Positions 33,584-43,091 of a stretch of 64,000 nt of DNA are shown piece after piece (the first letter of the stretch is position 1; each line of letters starts with the position of its first letter). Made by a program: the position numbers and the translations under genes. The stretch spans positions 31,495 to 95,494 of the forward strand of contig DAORDH010000021.1 of NCBI GenBank assembly GCA_035345875.1. Direction: 5' to 3'. This stretch comes from UBA2033 sp035345875. GTDB taxonomy: Bacteria; Spirochaetota; Leptospiria; Leptospirales; Leptospiraceae. Below the pieces are notes generated by a model. It was not told where the DNA came from and ran no database searches. It saw nothing but the letters and a program-made list of their open reading frames with translations.

Positions 33584-34540
33584 TTATTTTTTTATTATTG
33601 CGTTACTAGTTACAACAGAAATTAAACGATCGGGATAATCTGAAATAATTCCATCAACCCCATCATCAATTAGTTTTAACATAGTCTCTTTATCGTTTAC
33701 CGTCCAGGGGATAACTTTTATTTGCCCCTGTCTACAAATATTAATAAATTTTTTATCCACATATTTATAAAATGGAGAGATTATCTCAACTTTTAACTCT
33801 TTAGCTCTATCAATGATTTTCTGTGAAGGAGCAAAAAAACCTAGCGATAAAAGAAAAAATTCTAACTTGGATGGAGCAAATAAAGCAGATGTTTGAATTT
33901 GTGGATTTAGTTTTTTTACTTCAGGCAATACATCTAATACAAAAGATTGAACTGTTGCATACTTTACTACATCTGCTTCCTCTATCGTGTGCACAATAGT
34001 TGTTGCGTATTCTAAAACATCTTGCTTGGTATAATTAGATTCATCCAGCTTTGTCTCAATATTGTAAAAGAAAGGTGTTGTTATTTTGTTATCAGTTTCA
34101 TATTTTTTAACAAATTGGAGAAATTCTGCGAGTGTTGATAATTGGGTTCCTGGAATTGTTTTTTGTTCCGGAAAATTTTTATTTTTGAGTGAACCACAAT
34201 CTAACTCTTTTAACTCTAAAGCTGTGAAATTTCCTATTGGTTCAGGAAGAACAGGCTTGCCACTTTTCCATTTACATAATTCAGGATTAATAAAATTATC
34301 GTGGTGAATAATTAACTTCTTATCCTTTGTTAAGACTGTATCCAACTCAATGGTGGTCATCTTTAAGTCCATAGCAGCTTTAAAGGCAGGAAGTGTGTTT
34401 TCAGGAAATAATCCCCTAGCCCCTCGATGACCTTGCAAATCAAGATTTGGAATGGGTTTATTTTCATAAAATGAGAATCTACAATCTGCCAATGAAACAA
34501 TCGCAATAAATAGAATGATTCCGATTTTAGAATTCCTCAT
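33584..34540 (-). CDS. Glycerophosphodiester phosphodiesterase lipoprotein
   Basis: This protein has 318 residues from the preferred ATG at 34540; ATGs at 34558 and 34606 also precede it in frame. The N-terminus is a lipoprotein signal ending S-L-A-D-C. The GDPD TIM barrel shows Q-G-H-R-G-A-R-G-L-F-P-E-N-T (catalytic His, Arg, metal Glu), I-E-L-D-T-V-L-T-K-D and L-I-I-H-H-D. It ends with the typical V-I-P-W-T-V-N-D and G-V-D-G-I-I-S-D-Y-P-D block. It hydrolyses deacylated phospholipids to glycerol-3-phosphate and an alcohol in the periplasm. In leptospires, which live on fatty acids and recycle lipids, this fits GlpQ-like scavenging. Confidence 0.93.
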   Translation of the reverse strand: MRNSKIGIILFIAIVSLADCRFSFYENKPIPNLDLQGHRGARGLFPENTLPAFKAAMDLKMTTIELDTVLTKDKKLIIHHDNFINPELCKWKSGKPVLPEPIGNFTALELKELDCGSLKNKNFPEQKTIPGTQLSTLAEFLQFVKKYETDNKITTPFFYNIETKLDESNYTKQDVLEYATTIVHTIEEADVVKYATVQSFVLDVLPEVKKLNPQIQTSALFAPSKLEFFLLSLGFFAPSQKIIDRAKELKVEIISPFYKYVDKKFINICRQGQIKVIPWTVNDKETMLKLIDDGVDGIISDYPDRLISVVTSNAIIKK

Positions 34541-35018
34541 AATAGCAACCCGTCGCATAATCGATATTTTTCTTATGTTAAAATAACATTTTAATTCATA
34601 ACTCACCTAAACGTTTAAATAAGATTTATTATGTCGATCAAAAAAGATACTAGAATCGAATAACGTAAATAGACCAAGCGATAGCCTTCGGTGATTAGAA
34701 ATTACAGTCGCTTTAACTATATGTAATCGAATTTATTAAAACATTAGCATTCTCTAATATTCTCACAAACATCATCTATTAAAAAATTCTCAATTTTACG
34801 TATTGTAAGTTATTATAACTAATTTGAATCAGAAAGGATTTTAAGTAAAGAATGTTTTTAGATTTGGCAGAAATTTATTGACTTGAATACAAGGTTAGAT
34901 ATAAATTTTATACATAAATCTTCGTTTTAAATAAACAAATATCGCAAGTATTCCATAGTTTATTTTACCCAGATTTTTTAATGTTTATCCTACTATTAAA
35001 AATAATTGGAAAAAAATT
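34541..35018. other. Gene-free gap upstream of GDPD gene
   Basis: This AT-rich stretch has no supported gene. It presumably holds the promoter of the phosphodiesterase gene and the 3' region of the next minus-strand gene. A 39-bp segment at 34742-34780 resembles 50343-50381 (31 identities by eye). Confidence 0.55.
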
Positions 35019-35870
35019 TCAGATATTATAGAATAAATAATCTGCTTGTTTCTTTTTCTCAAATTCCCAATTGAATAATGTTTCTCTTAGTTGAACACTT
35101 TTTCCTTCTACTGTAGAAACTAGTTTAAACTTCTCAGTTGCTCCAAATTCTTGTGGAACTTTTTTTAATACATACTTACCAGATTTTATTTCTTCCAATA
35201 CATGAACAAAGAAAGGATCATGTTCTACGCGAGCAAGCTCCTGCATGGCAAAATAAAATGTTGTTAGCCCCTTATAATACCAATCTACAATTTTATTTTT
35301 TCCGACAGGCCACAATTGCTCTAAAAAAAACTCATTTTCATGAATGTAAGATTTTCCCTTAAAAGGTTTCTGTAAAATTCGACTTCTCATGTATAATTCA
35401 TGATTTAAGTCTCTATCTGAGTCTCCCTCATAATCAGTCCCGATCCATTTAATCCAAGCTTTCTTCTCTTTTGAGGGAATCAATGGAAGCAATGCAAACA
35501 GGTAATTCTGATCTTTAAAGATTTTTTCGTGACTTAAAAAATCCAATACTTCCATTGGAATCATATAAGCACCATCGTTCCATTCTAATATATATGGAAT
35601 TTCATCGAAGTAGGCATATTCAGGTGGAATTTCCGTTTTTAATGCATCTCCAAATTGGGAAATCAAAAAAACCAAAGAGATTACTTCATGCTTAGCTAAA
35701 CTAGAAAACACTTGAACAAAATTACATTTCGTTCGAAGTGCAGATTGTATCATCTGATACTGTTGTTTTTCAAATTGATTTGCAGAAAGAATTAATCCAA
35801 AGTTCTTTTGAAACTTTACAAGAGAACTTTGTTTGATTCGATTGAGATTTCCAGATACTAGAAAAGGCAT
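35019..35870 (-). CDS. Protein of unknown function
   Basis: This protein has 283 residues, no signal peptide and no transmembrane segment, and is rich in aromatic residues. Visible features are L-S-A-N-Q-F-E-K-Q-Q-Y near 30, the acidic Y-E-G-D-S-D-R-D-L-N-H-E-L-Y near 150 and the helical F-Y-F-A-M-Q-E-L-A-R-V-E-H-D-P-F-F near 210. I know of no family with this pattern, so no function is offered. It begins 6 bp after purD ends and is probably the tail of the valS-purD operon. Its length, its codon use like that of its neighbours and its tight spacing make it a real gene. Confidence 0.7.
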   Translation of the reverse strand: MPFLVSGNLNRIKQSSLVKFQKNFGLILSANQFEKQQYQMIQSALRTKCNFVQVFSSLAKHEVISLVFLISQFGDALKTEIPPEYAYFDEIPYILEWNDGAYMIPMEVLDFLSHEKIFKDQNYLFALLPLIPSKEKKAWIKWIGTDYEGDSDRDLNHELYMRSRILQKPFKGKSYIHENEFFLEQLWPVGKNKIVDWYYKGLTTFYFAMQELARVEHDPFFVHVLEEIKSGKYVLKKVPQEFGATEKFKLVSTVEGKSVQLRETLFNWEFEKKKQADYLFYNI

Positions 35871-35876
35871 ATGATA

Positions 35877-37145
35877 TTAGAGTGCTCTAAATCCTATGTC
35901 CGATCTATAAAATGTATTTTGTTGAGGATTGCTTTTAAGGTATTGATAGGCTTTATCTACTGCATTTCTAAGATTGTCAGCATAAGAACTAACGCCTAAT
36001 ACCCTTCCTCCAGAGGAAACTAATATATCATTTTTATAAGTAGTTCCTGCATGAAAAATTTGAATATCTTGTGAACCTGTTTTTAAATTGAGAGGAATAT
36101 CCTTTATGTAATCATTTGGATAACCGGTAGCCGCAAGCACTACAACACAAGAAGATCCAGAGCGGATTTTAATTTCTTTTTTACCTAAACTTCCCTTAGC
36201 GGCATTATAAAATAACTCTAACAAATCATCCTCAATCATAAGCATAAGTGCTTGTGTTTCTGGATCACCAAACCTACAGTTAAATTCAACTACTTTAGCA
36301 TATTGGTCTTGAATCATAAGACCAGCATAGAGCAAACCTTTATACGGATGCCCTTTCTTCTTGAGTCCTTCAATCATTGGTTTGAAAACTTCTGTTCTGA
36401 CTTGATCGTATACTCGACTTGTAGCGATAGGCGCAGGGCAATAAGCTCCCATACCACCTGTATTTGGACCTAAATCTCCGTCATAAGCTCTTTTATGATC
36501 CTGAAGCGCTGGCAGCATAATAAAGTCTTCACCATCACTTAAAGCAAAAATGGAAGCTTCTTCGCCTTGCATAAATTCTTCAATTACAACTCTAGAACCA
36601 CTTGCGCCGAATCTCTTATCCAGAAATATTTCTTTCAGGGCATTTAGTGCCTCATCCTTATTTTGACAAACAGTTACACCCTTACCCGCAGCTAATCCGT
36701 CTGCCTTAATTACAACAGGCAAACTATGAGTATCCACATATTCAGTAGCTAATTTATAATCTGTAAATGTTTGATACTTTGCGGTAGGGATATTAAACTC
36801 TCTCATTAGATTTTTTGCAAAATCTTTAGACCCTTCCAATTGGGCGCAATACATAGAAGGACCAAAACATAAAATACCAACTTCCTCTAACCAGTCAGCG
36901 ATACCATCAACAAGTGGCTCCTCCGGTCCAACAATGACTAAATCAAATTTTTCCTTTCGGATAAAATCTACTGTGCTATTTTTATCCTTTAAGTTTAGAG
37001 AATTTTTAGGTAATATTTCGGATTGCGGAAAACCACCATTACCCGGAAATACTTTCAATTCCTTTAATAATTTAGATTGTCTTATCTTATAAGCTAATGC
37101 AGATTCTCTACCACCACTACCAATCAATAATACTTTCATAATCAT
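35877..37145 (-). CDS. purD: Phosphoribosylamine-glycine ligase
   Basis: This 422-residue ATP-grasp ligase makes glycinamide ribonucleotide, step 2 of purine synthesis. The N-terminal L-L-I-G-S-G-G-R-E-S-A-L-A, then I-V-G-P-E-E-P-L near 70, the ATP-grasp loop K-A-D-G-L-A-A-G-K-G-V near 145 and H-K-R-A-Y-D-G-D-L-G-P-N-T-G-G-M-G near 215 are all standard. F-N-C-R-F-G-D-P-E-T-Q near 290 is also present. It has normal length and an intact active site. The ATG at 37145 overlaps the valS stop as ATGA, so translation is coupled; a second ATG two codons later is possible. The pairing with valS probably reflects operon packing, not pathway. Confidence 0.98.
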   Translation of the reverse strand: MIMKVLLIGSGGRESALAYKIRQSKLLKELKVFPGNGGFPQSEILPKNSLNLKDKNSTVDFIRKEKFDLVIVGPEEPLVDGIADWLEEVGILCFGPSMYCAQLEGSKDFAKNLMREFNIPTAKYQTFTDYKLATEYVDTHSLPVVIKADGLAAGKGVTVCQNKDEALNALKEIFLDKRFGASGSRVVIEEFMQGEEASIFALSDGEDFIMLPALQDHKRAYDGDLGPNTGGMGAYCPAPIATSRVYDQVRTEVFKPMIEGLKKKGHPYKGLLYAGLMIQDQYAKVVEFNCRFGDPETQALMLMIEDDLLELFYNAAKGSLGKKEIKIRSGSSCVVVLAATGYPNDYIKDIPLNLKTGSQDIQIFHAGTTYKNDILVSSGGRVLGVSSYADNLRNAVDKAYQYLKSNPQQNTFYRSDIGFRAL

Positions 37146-39793
37146 CCTAACTTTTCTAGACTCTTAATGACTGTTTCTAATTTTGATTTTAGCCCTTCGA
37201 TTTTTTCTTTTTCCTTTGCAATTACTTCTGGTTTTGCTTTTGAAATAAATTCAGGATTCGTGAGCTTCCTATTGACCTTTTCCATTTCAGATTCTAAACT
37301 AGTTTTCTCTTTCGTCAAACGTTCTTGCTCTTTCTTAAAATCAATCATTCCAGAAAGAGGTAAAATAATTTCACCTTTTGAAAACGCTGCAACAGAGTCA
37401 GACTTTTCAACTGAATACTCTGCATTATAGGTAAGCTCTTCTGCTCTAGAGAGCTGCATAATTGCGAGTCTCTCTTCTTCTACAATTTCCTTAGCTAATA
37501 AATCAGAAGACTTCACTATGACTTTGCACTTTTTATCAGGTGGAATGTTTTGATCCGCACGAACCACTCTTACTTTCGAGACAATTTCAATTAAGATAGA
37601 AAGTTTTTCTACTTTTTTTGAATCGATATCAGAGAAAGGCTTCGACCAGTCAGAGTTTGTTAAATCTTTTTCAGCAAATGCTGAATGAATTTCCTCTGTA
37701 ATAAATGGCATAAATGGATGAAGTAAATTCAAAGCAGATAATAAAACATGAACTAACGTCTGTCTTGCTACTTCTAATGATTTTTCACCTGACTTACCAT
37801 AAATTCTAGGTTTAACCAATTCAATATACCAATCACAAAGATCACCCCATATAAAATCATAGATACTAGCAGCCATTTCATAGAAATGATATTCGGAATA
37901 TGCTTTTTCATAATCAGCTAAACATTGATTGAAGCGATTTAATATCCATGCATCACTCGCTTCCAAGTCAGAACCAGAAATTTTCTTGAGAGAAAAATCT
38001 TCAGGCAGATTCATTAAAATAAATCGACTCGAATTCCATATTTTATTACAAAATGAACGATAGCCGTCAAGTCGACTCTCATCGAACAATATATCTTTTC
38101 CCTCTGGAAGAGTTGCTGCTAAAAAGAACCGAAATGAATCAGTTCCATATTTTGACATCATATCCAAAGGATCGATTGTATTTCCAAGAGACTTGCTAAA
38201 CTTCTTTCCATGTTTATCACGAACCAGTCCATGAATTAAAACTTTCTTAAATGGAATAACACCATCGTTAAATTTTAATCCAAACATAATCATTCTGGCA
38301 ACCCAGAAGAATATAATATCAAAACCTGTTACAAGAATTGATGTTGGATAAAAACGTTTCCAATCTTCCGTTTTTTCAGGCCAGCCAAAAACAGAAAATG
38401 GCCAAAGCCCAGAAGAAAACCAAGTATCTAAAACATCTTCATCTTGAGAAATTTCTTCTTTTTTAAGAGAAGGATTTTTTGATTTAAAAGCTTGGTAAGC
38501 ATCTTCTAAACTTTCTGCCACAACCATTGAACCGTCAGGCGAATAATAAGCAGGAATTCTATGTCCCCACCAAAGCTGTCTAGAGATACACCAGTCTTTA
38601 ATATTTTCCATCCATTCGAAATAAGTCTTTTCCCACATTTTGGGGATAATCTCTATTTGCCCATTTCGAACAACATCCATTGCCTTTTCAGCCAAAGGTT
38701 TTATTTTTACAAACCATTGTGTAGATAAATAAGGCTCAATGATAGCACCACCTCGTTGATTGTGACCAATAGAGTGAGTATAGTCTTCTATTTTCTCAAC
38801 TAGGTTTAATTTTTGTAAATCTTCTATAATCTTTTTTCTAGCGGCAAATCGATCTAAACCTCTATAGTCTCCTGCATTCTCGTTTAGAGTTGCATCTGGA
38901 TTCATAATATTAACGGGAGTCAAACCAAGTCTTTTACCCGCTTCATAGTCATTTGCATCGTGAGCAGGTGTAATTTTAACAAGTCCACTACCAAATTCTT
39001 TATCAACAAAGGTATCAAATAATAAAGGAATTTCTCTATTCATTAAAGGTAAAATAAGAGTAACCCCTTTTTTATTTGCATATCGCTTATCGTCTGGATG
39101 AGCGCAAACAGCAACGTCCCCTAGCATGGTTTCTGGACGAGTCGTTGCTACAACGATATAATCAGAGGTTCCTTTTATAGGATAACGTAAGTGATAAAGA
39201 TGTCCTTTTGTTTCTCTAAATTCAACTTCAATATCAGAGATAGCTGTTTTTGTAACTGGACACCAGTTAATAATTCTCTCTCCTCTATAAATAAGACCTT
39301 CCTCATATAGAGATTTAAATACCTTCGTAACAGCAGCAGATAAACCTGTATCAAAAGTAAATCTCTCTTTGGACCAATCTACACTTTCACCTAACATCTT
39401 TTGTTGATGTGTGATTTGTCCGCCTGACTTAGCTTTCCATTCCCAAACTTTATCAACGAATTCTTGTCGTGTAAAATCAGTTCTTTTTTTATTTGCTGCT
39501 GCTAATTGTTTTTCAACAACTACTTGTGTCGCAATACCGGCATGATCCATTCCTGGAACCCAAAGGGCTGCTTTTCCTTTTTTACGTTCAATACGTATAA
39601 TTATATCTTGGATTGTATGATTTAAGGCATGACCTATATGAAGCGTTCCTGTGACGTTAGGTGGCGGAATTACAATAGAGAAATTTTCTTTTCTGCTATA
39701 ATCTACTTTAAATGAATTATTTTTCTCCCAATATTCAATCCATTTTTTTTCTACTGCTTGTGGTTCATATCTATCACTAATTTCTTTTTTCAT
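37142..39793 (-). CDS. valS: Valyl-tRNA synthetase
   Basis: This 883-residue class I synthetase charges tRNA-Val. It has P-P-P-N-V-T-G-T-L-H-I-G-H-A (HIGH motif near 45) and the editing (CP1) domain with T-T-R-P-E-T-M-L-G-D near 220. The W-W-G-H-R-I-P-A-Y block and K-F-S-K-S-L-G-N (KMSKS motif) near 528 follow, then a C-terminal coiled coil (about 815-880, K-E-Q-E-R-L-T-K-E-K). Length and order are those of bacterial ValRS with editing intact. It is followed by the overlapping purD gene, and the 84-residue gene lies 36 bp upstream. Confidence 0.98.
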   Translation of the reverse strand: MKKEISDRYEPQAVEKKWIEYWEKNNSFKVDYSRKENFSIVIPPPNVTGTLHIGHALNHTIQDIIIRIERKKGKAALWVPGMDHAGIATQVVVEKQLAAANKKRTDFTRQEFVDKVWEWKAKSGGQITHQQKMLGESVDWSKERFTFDTGLSAAVTKVFKSLYEEGLIYRGERIINWCPVTKTAISDIEVEFRETKGHLYHLRYPIKGTSDYIVVATTRPETMLGDVAVCAHPDDKRYANKKGVTLILPLMNREIPLLFDTFVDKEFGSGLVKITPAHDANDYEAGKRLGLTPVNIMNPDATLNENAGDYRGLDRFAARKKIIEDLQKLNLVEKIEDYTHSIGHNQRGGAIIEPYLSTQWFVKIKPLAEKAMDVVRNGQIEIIPKMWEKTYFEWMENIKDWCISRQLWWGHRIPAYYSPDGSMVVAESLEDAYQAFKSKNPSLKKEEISQDEDVLDTWFSSGLWPFSVFGWPEKTEDWKRFYPTSILVTGFDIIFFWVARMIMFGLKFNDGVIPFKKVLIHGLVRDKHGKKFSKSLGNTIDPLDMMSKYGTDSFRFFLAATLPEGKDILFDESRLDGYRSFCNKIWNSSRFILMNLPEDFSLKKISGSDLEASDAWILNRFNQCLADYEKAYSEYHFYEMAASIYDFIWGDLCDWYIELVKPRIYGKSGEKSLEVARQTLVHVLLSALNLLHPFMPFITEEIHSAFAEKDLTNSDWSKPFSDIDSKKVEKLSILIEIVSKVRVVRADQNIPPDKKCKVIVKSSDLLAKEIVEEERLAIMQLSRAEELTYNAEYSVEKSDSVAAFSKGEIILPLSGMIDFKKEQERLTKEKTSLESEMEKVNRKLTNPEFISKAKPEVIAKEKEKIEGLKSKLETVIKSLEKLG

Positions 39794-39829
39794 TCATTTT
39801 ACTCTTTTAGAGGTTACTGCTCATTTTTA

Positions 39830-40084
39830 TTATGTGTTCTCGGTTAAATCAAGAAGGACATGTTTATTCTTCATCGCAAACATCATGAAATCATTTTCCG
39901 TTACAGCCATTCTAACAGCAAAAGGCATTAGATTATAAACTGTTCTAAAAATAACTTTCATTTGTTCATCATTTTTAATGACTTCACGGGCAGCAGGACC
40001 AACTTTCTCAACAACATATTTTTTTATAATTGGTAAATTTGCTTCGAGAGTATTAATTACAAATCCTGATAATTCATCACCCAT
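39830..40084 (-). CDS. Small protein of unknown function
   Basis: This 84-residue protein appears mostly helical: L-E-A-N-L-P-I-I-K-K-Y-V-V-E-K-V-G-P-A-A-R-E-V-I, then M-K-V-I-F-R-T-V-Y-N-L-M-P-F-A-V-R-M-A. It has no signal peptide or transmembrane segment and no family I can name. It is 36 bp upstream of valS. The AGAGG-like sequence before ATG (AGAGGAAAATC in the transcript) supports translation. It could be a small scaffold or regulatory protein. Confidence 0.65.
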   Translation of the reverse strand: MGDELSGFVINTLEANLPIIKKYVVEKVGPAAREVIKNDEQMKVIFRTVYNLMPFAVRMAVTENDFMMFAMKNKHVLLDLTENT

Positions 40085-40178
40085 GATTTTCCTCTGTTTT
40101 CTCTTATTTATGGTCTTTAATTAAACAGAATTTTGCAAACTCGTTTAGAGACAAGAATTATTAATAGCAAATCAAAGG

Positions 40179-41783
40179 TCATCCTACCCTTTTCGTCTTT
40201 TCCGATGCCAAAGTTCTAGAAGCTCGAAGCGTCAAACTCATTGTTGTAATTTGAGGATTTACAGAAAGACCTGTAGGAATTACAGAAGCATCCATGACGA
40301 AAATATTTTTATGTCCATACAATTCAAAGTTTGGATCAACTGCGCCTTTCTCTGGGGAGTCAGCTGCTTGAATCGATCCGTGTGGATGAGCAGAAGCAAT
40401 GTTGATAGATCCAGTCGTAATTGGCTCTTTTAAGATCCAATCAAAATTAGATTTTCTATCCACTTTAAAAGGAGTTTTCATTCTAGTAAAAGGAAAAATT
40501 AACTCTTTTGCACCTGCAGCTGTTTGGACTTCAGCTAACATCTTTAAACCCCTCAAAAGATTTCTACCATCTGTTGGAGTAATTTCAAAATAAACTTTTC
40601 TTTTTCCCATTTTCCATTCTATTCGGGCATTTGTTTCCCCATCTGCTCCATCTCGAACAAGCACAATGCCTGCTTGTAAATTTTTATAGTTTTGCATCAC
40701 TTCAAATTGTTGTTTGCCGTAAAATGGCATAAGAGAAGTTGCGATAGCCGGTCGATAAGGAGCTGTCTCCAACCAAAATCCATATCCCGAATTATCCTGA
40801 TTGTGTCCATCCTTGATTACAATTGATTGCGGTGGACCAGAGAACATATTAATCTCTTCTTCAAAATGAGCAAAGATTGTGCTCGTTGGATGAACTTTAA
40901 AATTTCGACCAACCCAATTATTTCCTAGACCAGATCTTTGCAAAAGGGCAGGTCCCTCGATCGCGCCCGCACTTAAAATTACAACAGGAGCTTTTATCTC
41001 CATTTCTCGAATCAAATCATCTGGATAGGAATCATAAGGATCTGGTGTGAATTCTGCGATTACAGTTTTAACTTTTCCATCTTTTATTTTTACTGCACGC
41101 ATATTTGTGATTATCCGCGCACCGTATTCCAAAGCATCTGGAATAAACGTTAGGAACATAGACTGCTTTGCATTAATTGGACAACCAAGACCGCATCTTC
41201 CAAGTCCATGACATCCTCGGTTATTATTAGGCAATACTTCCGGATGAAGTCCTAGTTGCTCTCCTCCGCGCCGTAATACATTATTGTTTTTATTAATTAA
41301 TCTTTCAGGAACTTGGTGCACTCCTAGTCTAGCATGAATCTCTTCTATATACGGATTCATTTTCTCCTTGGAATAATCTTTTAAACCAAATCGTTTTTCC
41401 CATTCATCTGTTACATAAATCGGGGGATAAAGAGATGTTTGCCAATTGACAGTGGTTGATCCACCTAACGTTCTTCCTTGGACAATATTCAAAGTTTGCT
41501 CTTCTGACAGAACAAATCCAGCATCTCTGTAGAGTCTTGCATTCGATAAAAATTCATCTCCATTGAACTGAGCAGGAGTAAAATAAGATCCTTCTTCAAT
41601 CAGAACTACATTCCAACCATTTTTAGAAAGTTCAGCAGCAGCGACCGATCCACCTGCTCCTGATCCAATTATAATGACATCTGCGGATAATTCCCATTTT
41701 CCGCTTTTAATTTTATTTTCTGATATAATATCTTTATGTTTTTTGGGAGTAATGATTTTATTATTTATTTCTGGTATACCCAT
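40179..41783 (-). CDS. GMC-family FAD oxidoreductase
   Basis: This 534-residue flavoenzyme of the glucose-methanol-choline family oxidises an alcohol or sugar. The FAD loop V-I-I-G-S-G-A-G-G-S-V-A-A-A-E-L is near 36-51. G-R-T-L-G-G-S-T-T-V-N-W lies near 103. A Cys-rich segment G-C-H-G-L-G-R-C-G-L-G-C-P near 190 is typical of the membrane-dehydrogenase subgroup. The C-terminal H-P-H-G-S and V-N-P-Q-I-T supply the catalytic His and Asn. There is no Tat signal on this subunit. It follows by 1 bp the gene for a small subunit that has one, so the pair probably exports as a complex. The substrate is unknown. Confidence 0.92.
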   Translation of the reverse strand: MGIPEINNKIITPKKHKDIISENKIKSGKWELSADVIIIGSGAGGSVAAAELSKNGWNVVLIEEGSYFTPAQFNGDEFLSNARLYRDAGFVLSEEQTLNIVQGRTLGGSTTVNWQTSLYPPIYVTDEWEKRFGLKDYSKEKMNPYIEEIHARLGVHQVPERLINKNNNVLRRGGEQLGLHPEVLPNNNRGCHGLGRCGLGCPINAKQSMFLTFIPDALEYGARIITNMRAVKIKDGKVKTVIAEFTPDPYDSYPDDLIREMEIKAPVVILSAGAIEGPALLQRSGLGNNWVGRNFKVHPTSTIFAHFEEEINMFSGPPQSIVIKDGHNQDNSGYGFWLETAPYRPAIATSLMPFYGKQQFEVMQNYKNLQAGIVLVRDGADGETNARIEWKMGKRKVYFEITPTDGRNLLRGLKMLAEVQTAAGAKELIFPFTRMKTPFKVDRKSNFDWILKEPITTGSINIASAHPHGSIQAADSPEKGAVDPNFELYGHKNIFVMDASVIPTGLSVNPQITTMSLTLRASRTLASEKTKRVG

Positions 41784-41784
41784 A

Positions 41785-42288
41785 TTAACCTTCGTATCCT
41801 ATCGCTTTTTGATATTCTTTATTGCTCGCAAGTAAAAACATACAGGTCTGTCTCAGAATACTAAAAAGACCTCGCTTCATTTGAGAATTTGAATTTTTCC
41901 AAGACAGTAATCTTTTTTCTCTTTCTTCTTTGTTTAATTTTACTAGGGGAGTAAGAGAGAAGTCCAATAAAATTGCAGCGAGAATAGAAGAAGGAGCCCC
42001 TGCCAGTTCATGAATCAAATCCTTTGTGGGAATGGGAGAAGGGTGTCCATAAATATAGTCGTCTAACGCTTTTCCTAGATCAAAATTAGGAATAGGATTT
42101 CCTTCTAGAAATATTTCCTGCATTGACCTCATGTTAAAATATTCCTCAGAGGAAATTCCTTTGAGTGTTGGTGTTGAGAGGGAATTCCCACAATTTACCC
42201 CTTCAAAGGACAATGCAGTAATCGCAAAAGCTTTGATTGCTAAGCGTAAAAACTCACTTCTAGGAATATCTTCTTTTAAGAAATTCAT
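41785..42288 (-). CDS. Gluconate 2-dehydrogenase subunit 3-like small subunit
   Basis: This 167-residue protein resembles the small subunit of the gluconate 2-dehydrogenase/GMC complexes. It has an N-terminal S-E-F-L-R-L-A-I-K-A-F-A-I-T-A-L export signal that lacks a clean twin-Arg pair. F-E-G-V-N-C could serve as a lipobox (Cys33). The body contains the family-like core L-D-D-Y-I-Y-G-H-P and a helix L-L-D-F-S-L-T-P-L-V. It is flanked by a 1-bp gap to the GMC gene and an ATGA overlap with the lipoprotein gene. The small subunit usually escorts and anchors the flavoprotein. Assignment to the family is by pattern and context. Confidence 0.78.
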   Translation of the reverse strand: MNFLKEDIPRSEFLRLAIKAFAITALSFEGVNCGNSLSTPTLKGISSEEYFNMRSMQEIFLEGNPIPNFDLGKALDDYIYGHPSPIPTKDLIHELAGAPSSILAAILLDFSLTPLVKLNKEEREKRLLSWKNSNSQMKRGLFSILRQTCMFLLASNKEYQKAIGYEG

Positions 42289-43091
42289 AAACTGCTTTCC
42301 TGTTCTTTATCTTTATCTTTATCTTTATCTTTATCCTTTTCTTTTTCTTTATCCTTTTCTTTTGGTTTTGTTTTAGATTTTGGCTTTGTCTTACTATCCT
42401 TTGTTGACTTTGGTTGCTCGCTTGCTTCTTTCGGTTCTTCGTTTAAAATTTTATTTACAGTCTCTAACTTCATTTCTCCAGTAAAGGATACTACAAATGC
42501 GCCTGTCTCTTTTAAAATGTAACTAATTGGAAATTCTATTAAATACTGTGTTCCCAAGGGTATAATTTCTAAATCAATCGAACTTTCTTGATTCTTCTTT
42601 TTAAAAACTGCTTTTTTAGGTTTAAGCTCTCCTCCAACTAACAACCTGTATACCGGACCACTCATGATTGCTTCTGCCATTTGATTCTCTTGCGTGCCTG
42701 CCGGTGGATTTGTTTTGTTTTGCCGGAATATAAAAATAAACTGACCATTTTCATCTTTAAACGGAATCATAGGAAAAGAATCTGTTTCTACTCTCTTAGT
42801 AAGAGAGCTTTCTGATCCAATGTATTTTAAATGTAAAATTAAGGAAGAGTCAGTTTCTTTTTTAGCACCTGAGAAAGTTCCATCTAATTTTTTTAGTTCA
42901 GGTTTATTTAGTATATCATCTATATCTAAATTTGCCACAGGAGAATTGACTCCACCCATTGCAAACAAAGCTTTAGAAAAAGAGATTCTATACTCTGCTC
43001 TAAATTTTTTATCCGTGACTTCAATATAGTGAAATATATCAAAACAAGAGACACAAAAAAAACATACAAATAGTAAAAACAATTTCTTCAT
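42285..43091 (-). CDS. Lipoprotein with Lys-Asp repeat tail
   Basis: This 268-residue protein starts with a signal peptide and a lipobox F-C-V-S-C (Cys16). The body (about 20-225) is beta-rich with no named family. The last 40 residues are highly charged: K-P-K-S-K-T-K-P-K-E, then E-K-E-K and K-D-K-D repeats. The K-D part is encoded by five exact copies of a 6-bp unit. The tail may be a linker, a metal- or peptidoglycan-interacting region, or simply a product of slippage. The protein overlaps the GMC small subunit gene as ATGA, so the three form one operon and probably one envelope oxidoreductase assembly. Confidence 0.78.
   Translation of the reverse strand: MKKLFLLFVCFFCVSCFDIFHYIEVTDKKFRAEYRISFSKALFAMGGVNSPVANLDIDDILNKPELKKLDGTFSGAKKETDSSLILHLKYIGSESSLTKRVETDSFPMIPFKDENGQFIFIFRQNKTNPPAGTQENQMAEAIMSGPVYRLLVGGELKPKKAVFKKKNQESSIDLEIIPLGTQYLIEFPISYILKETGAFVVSFTGEMKLETVNKILNEEPKEASEQPKSTKDSKTKPKSKTKPKEKDKEKEKDKDKDKDKDKEQESSL
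42305..42335. repeat. Hexanucleotide tandem repeat in lipoprotein gene
   Basis: CTTTAT is repeated five times exactly, plus one C (plus strand), encoding alternating Lys-Asp on the minus strand. Imperfect CTTTTC units continue to about 42360. Being a multiple of three, changes in copy number would lengthen or shorten the tail without a frameshift. Confidence 0.92.
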
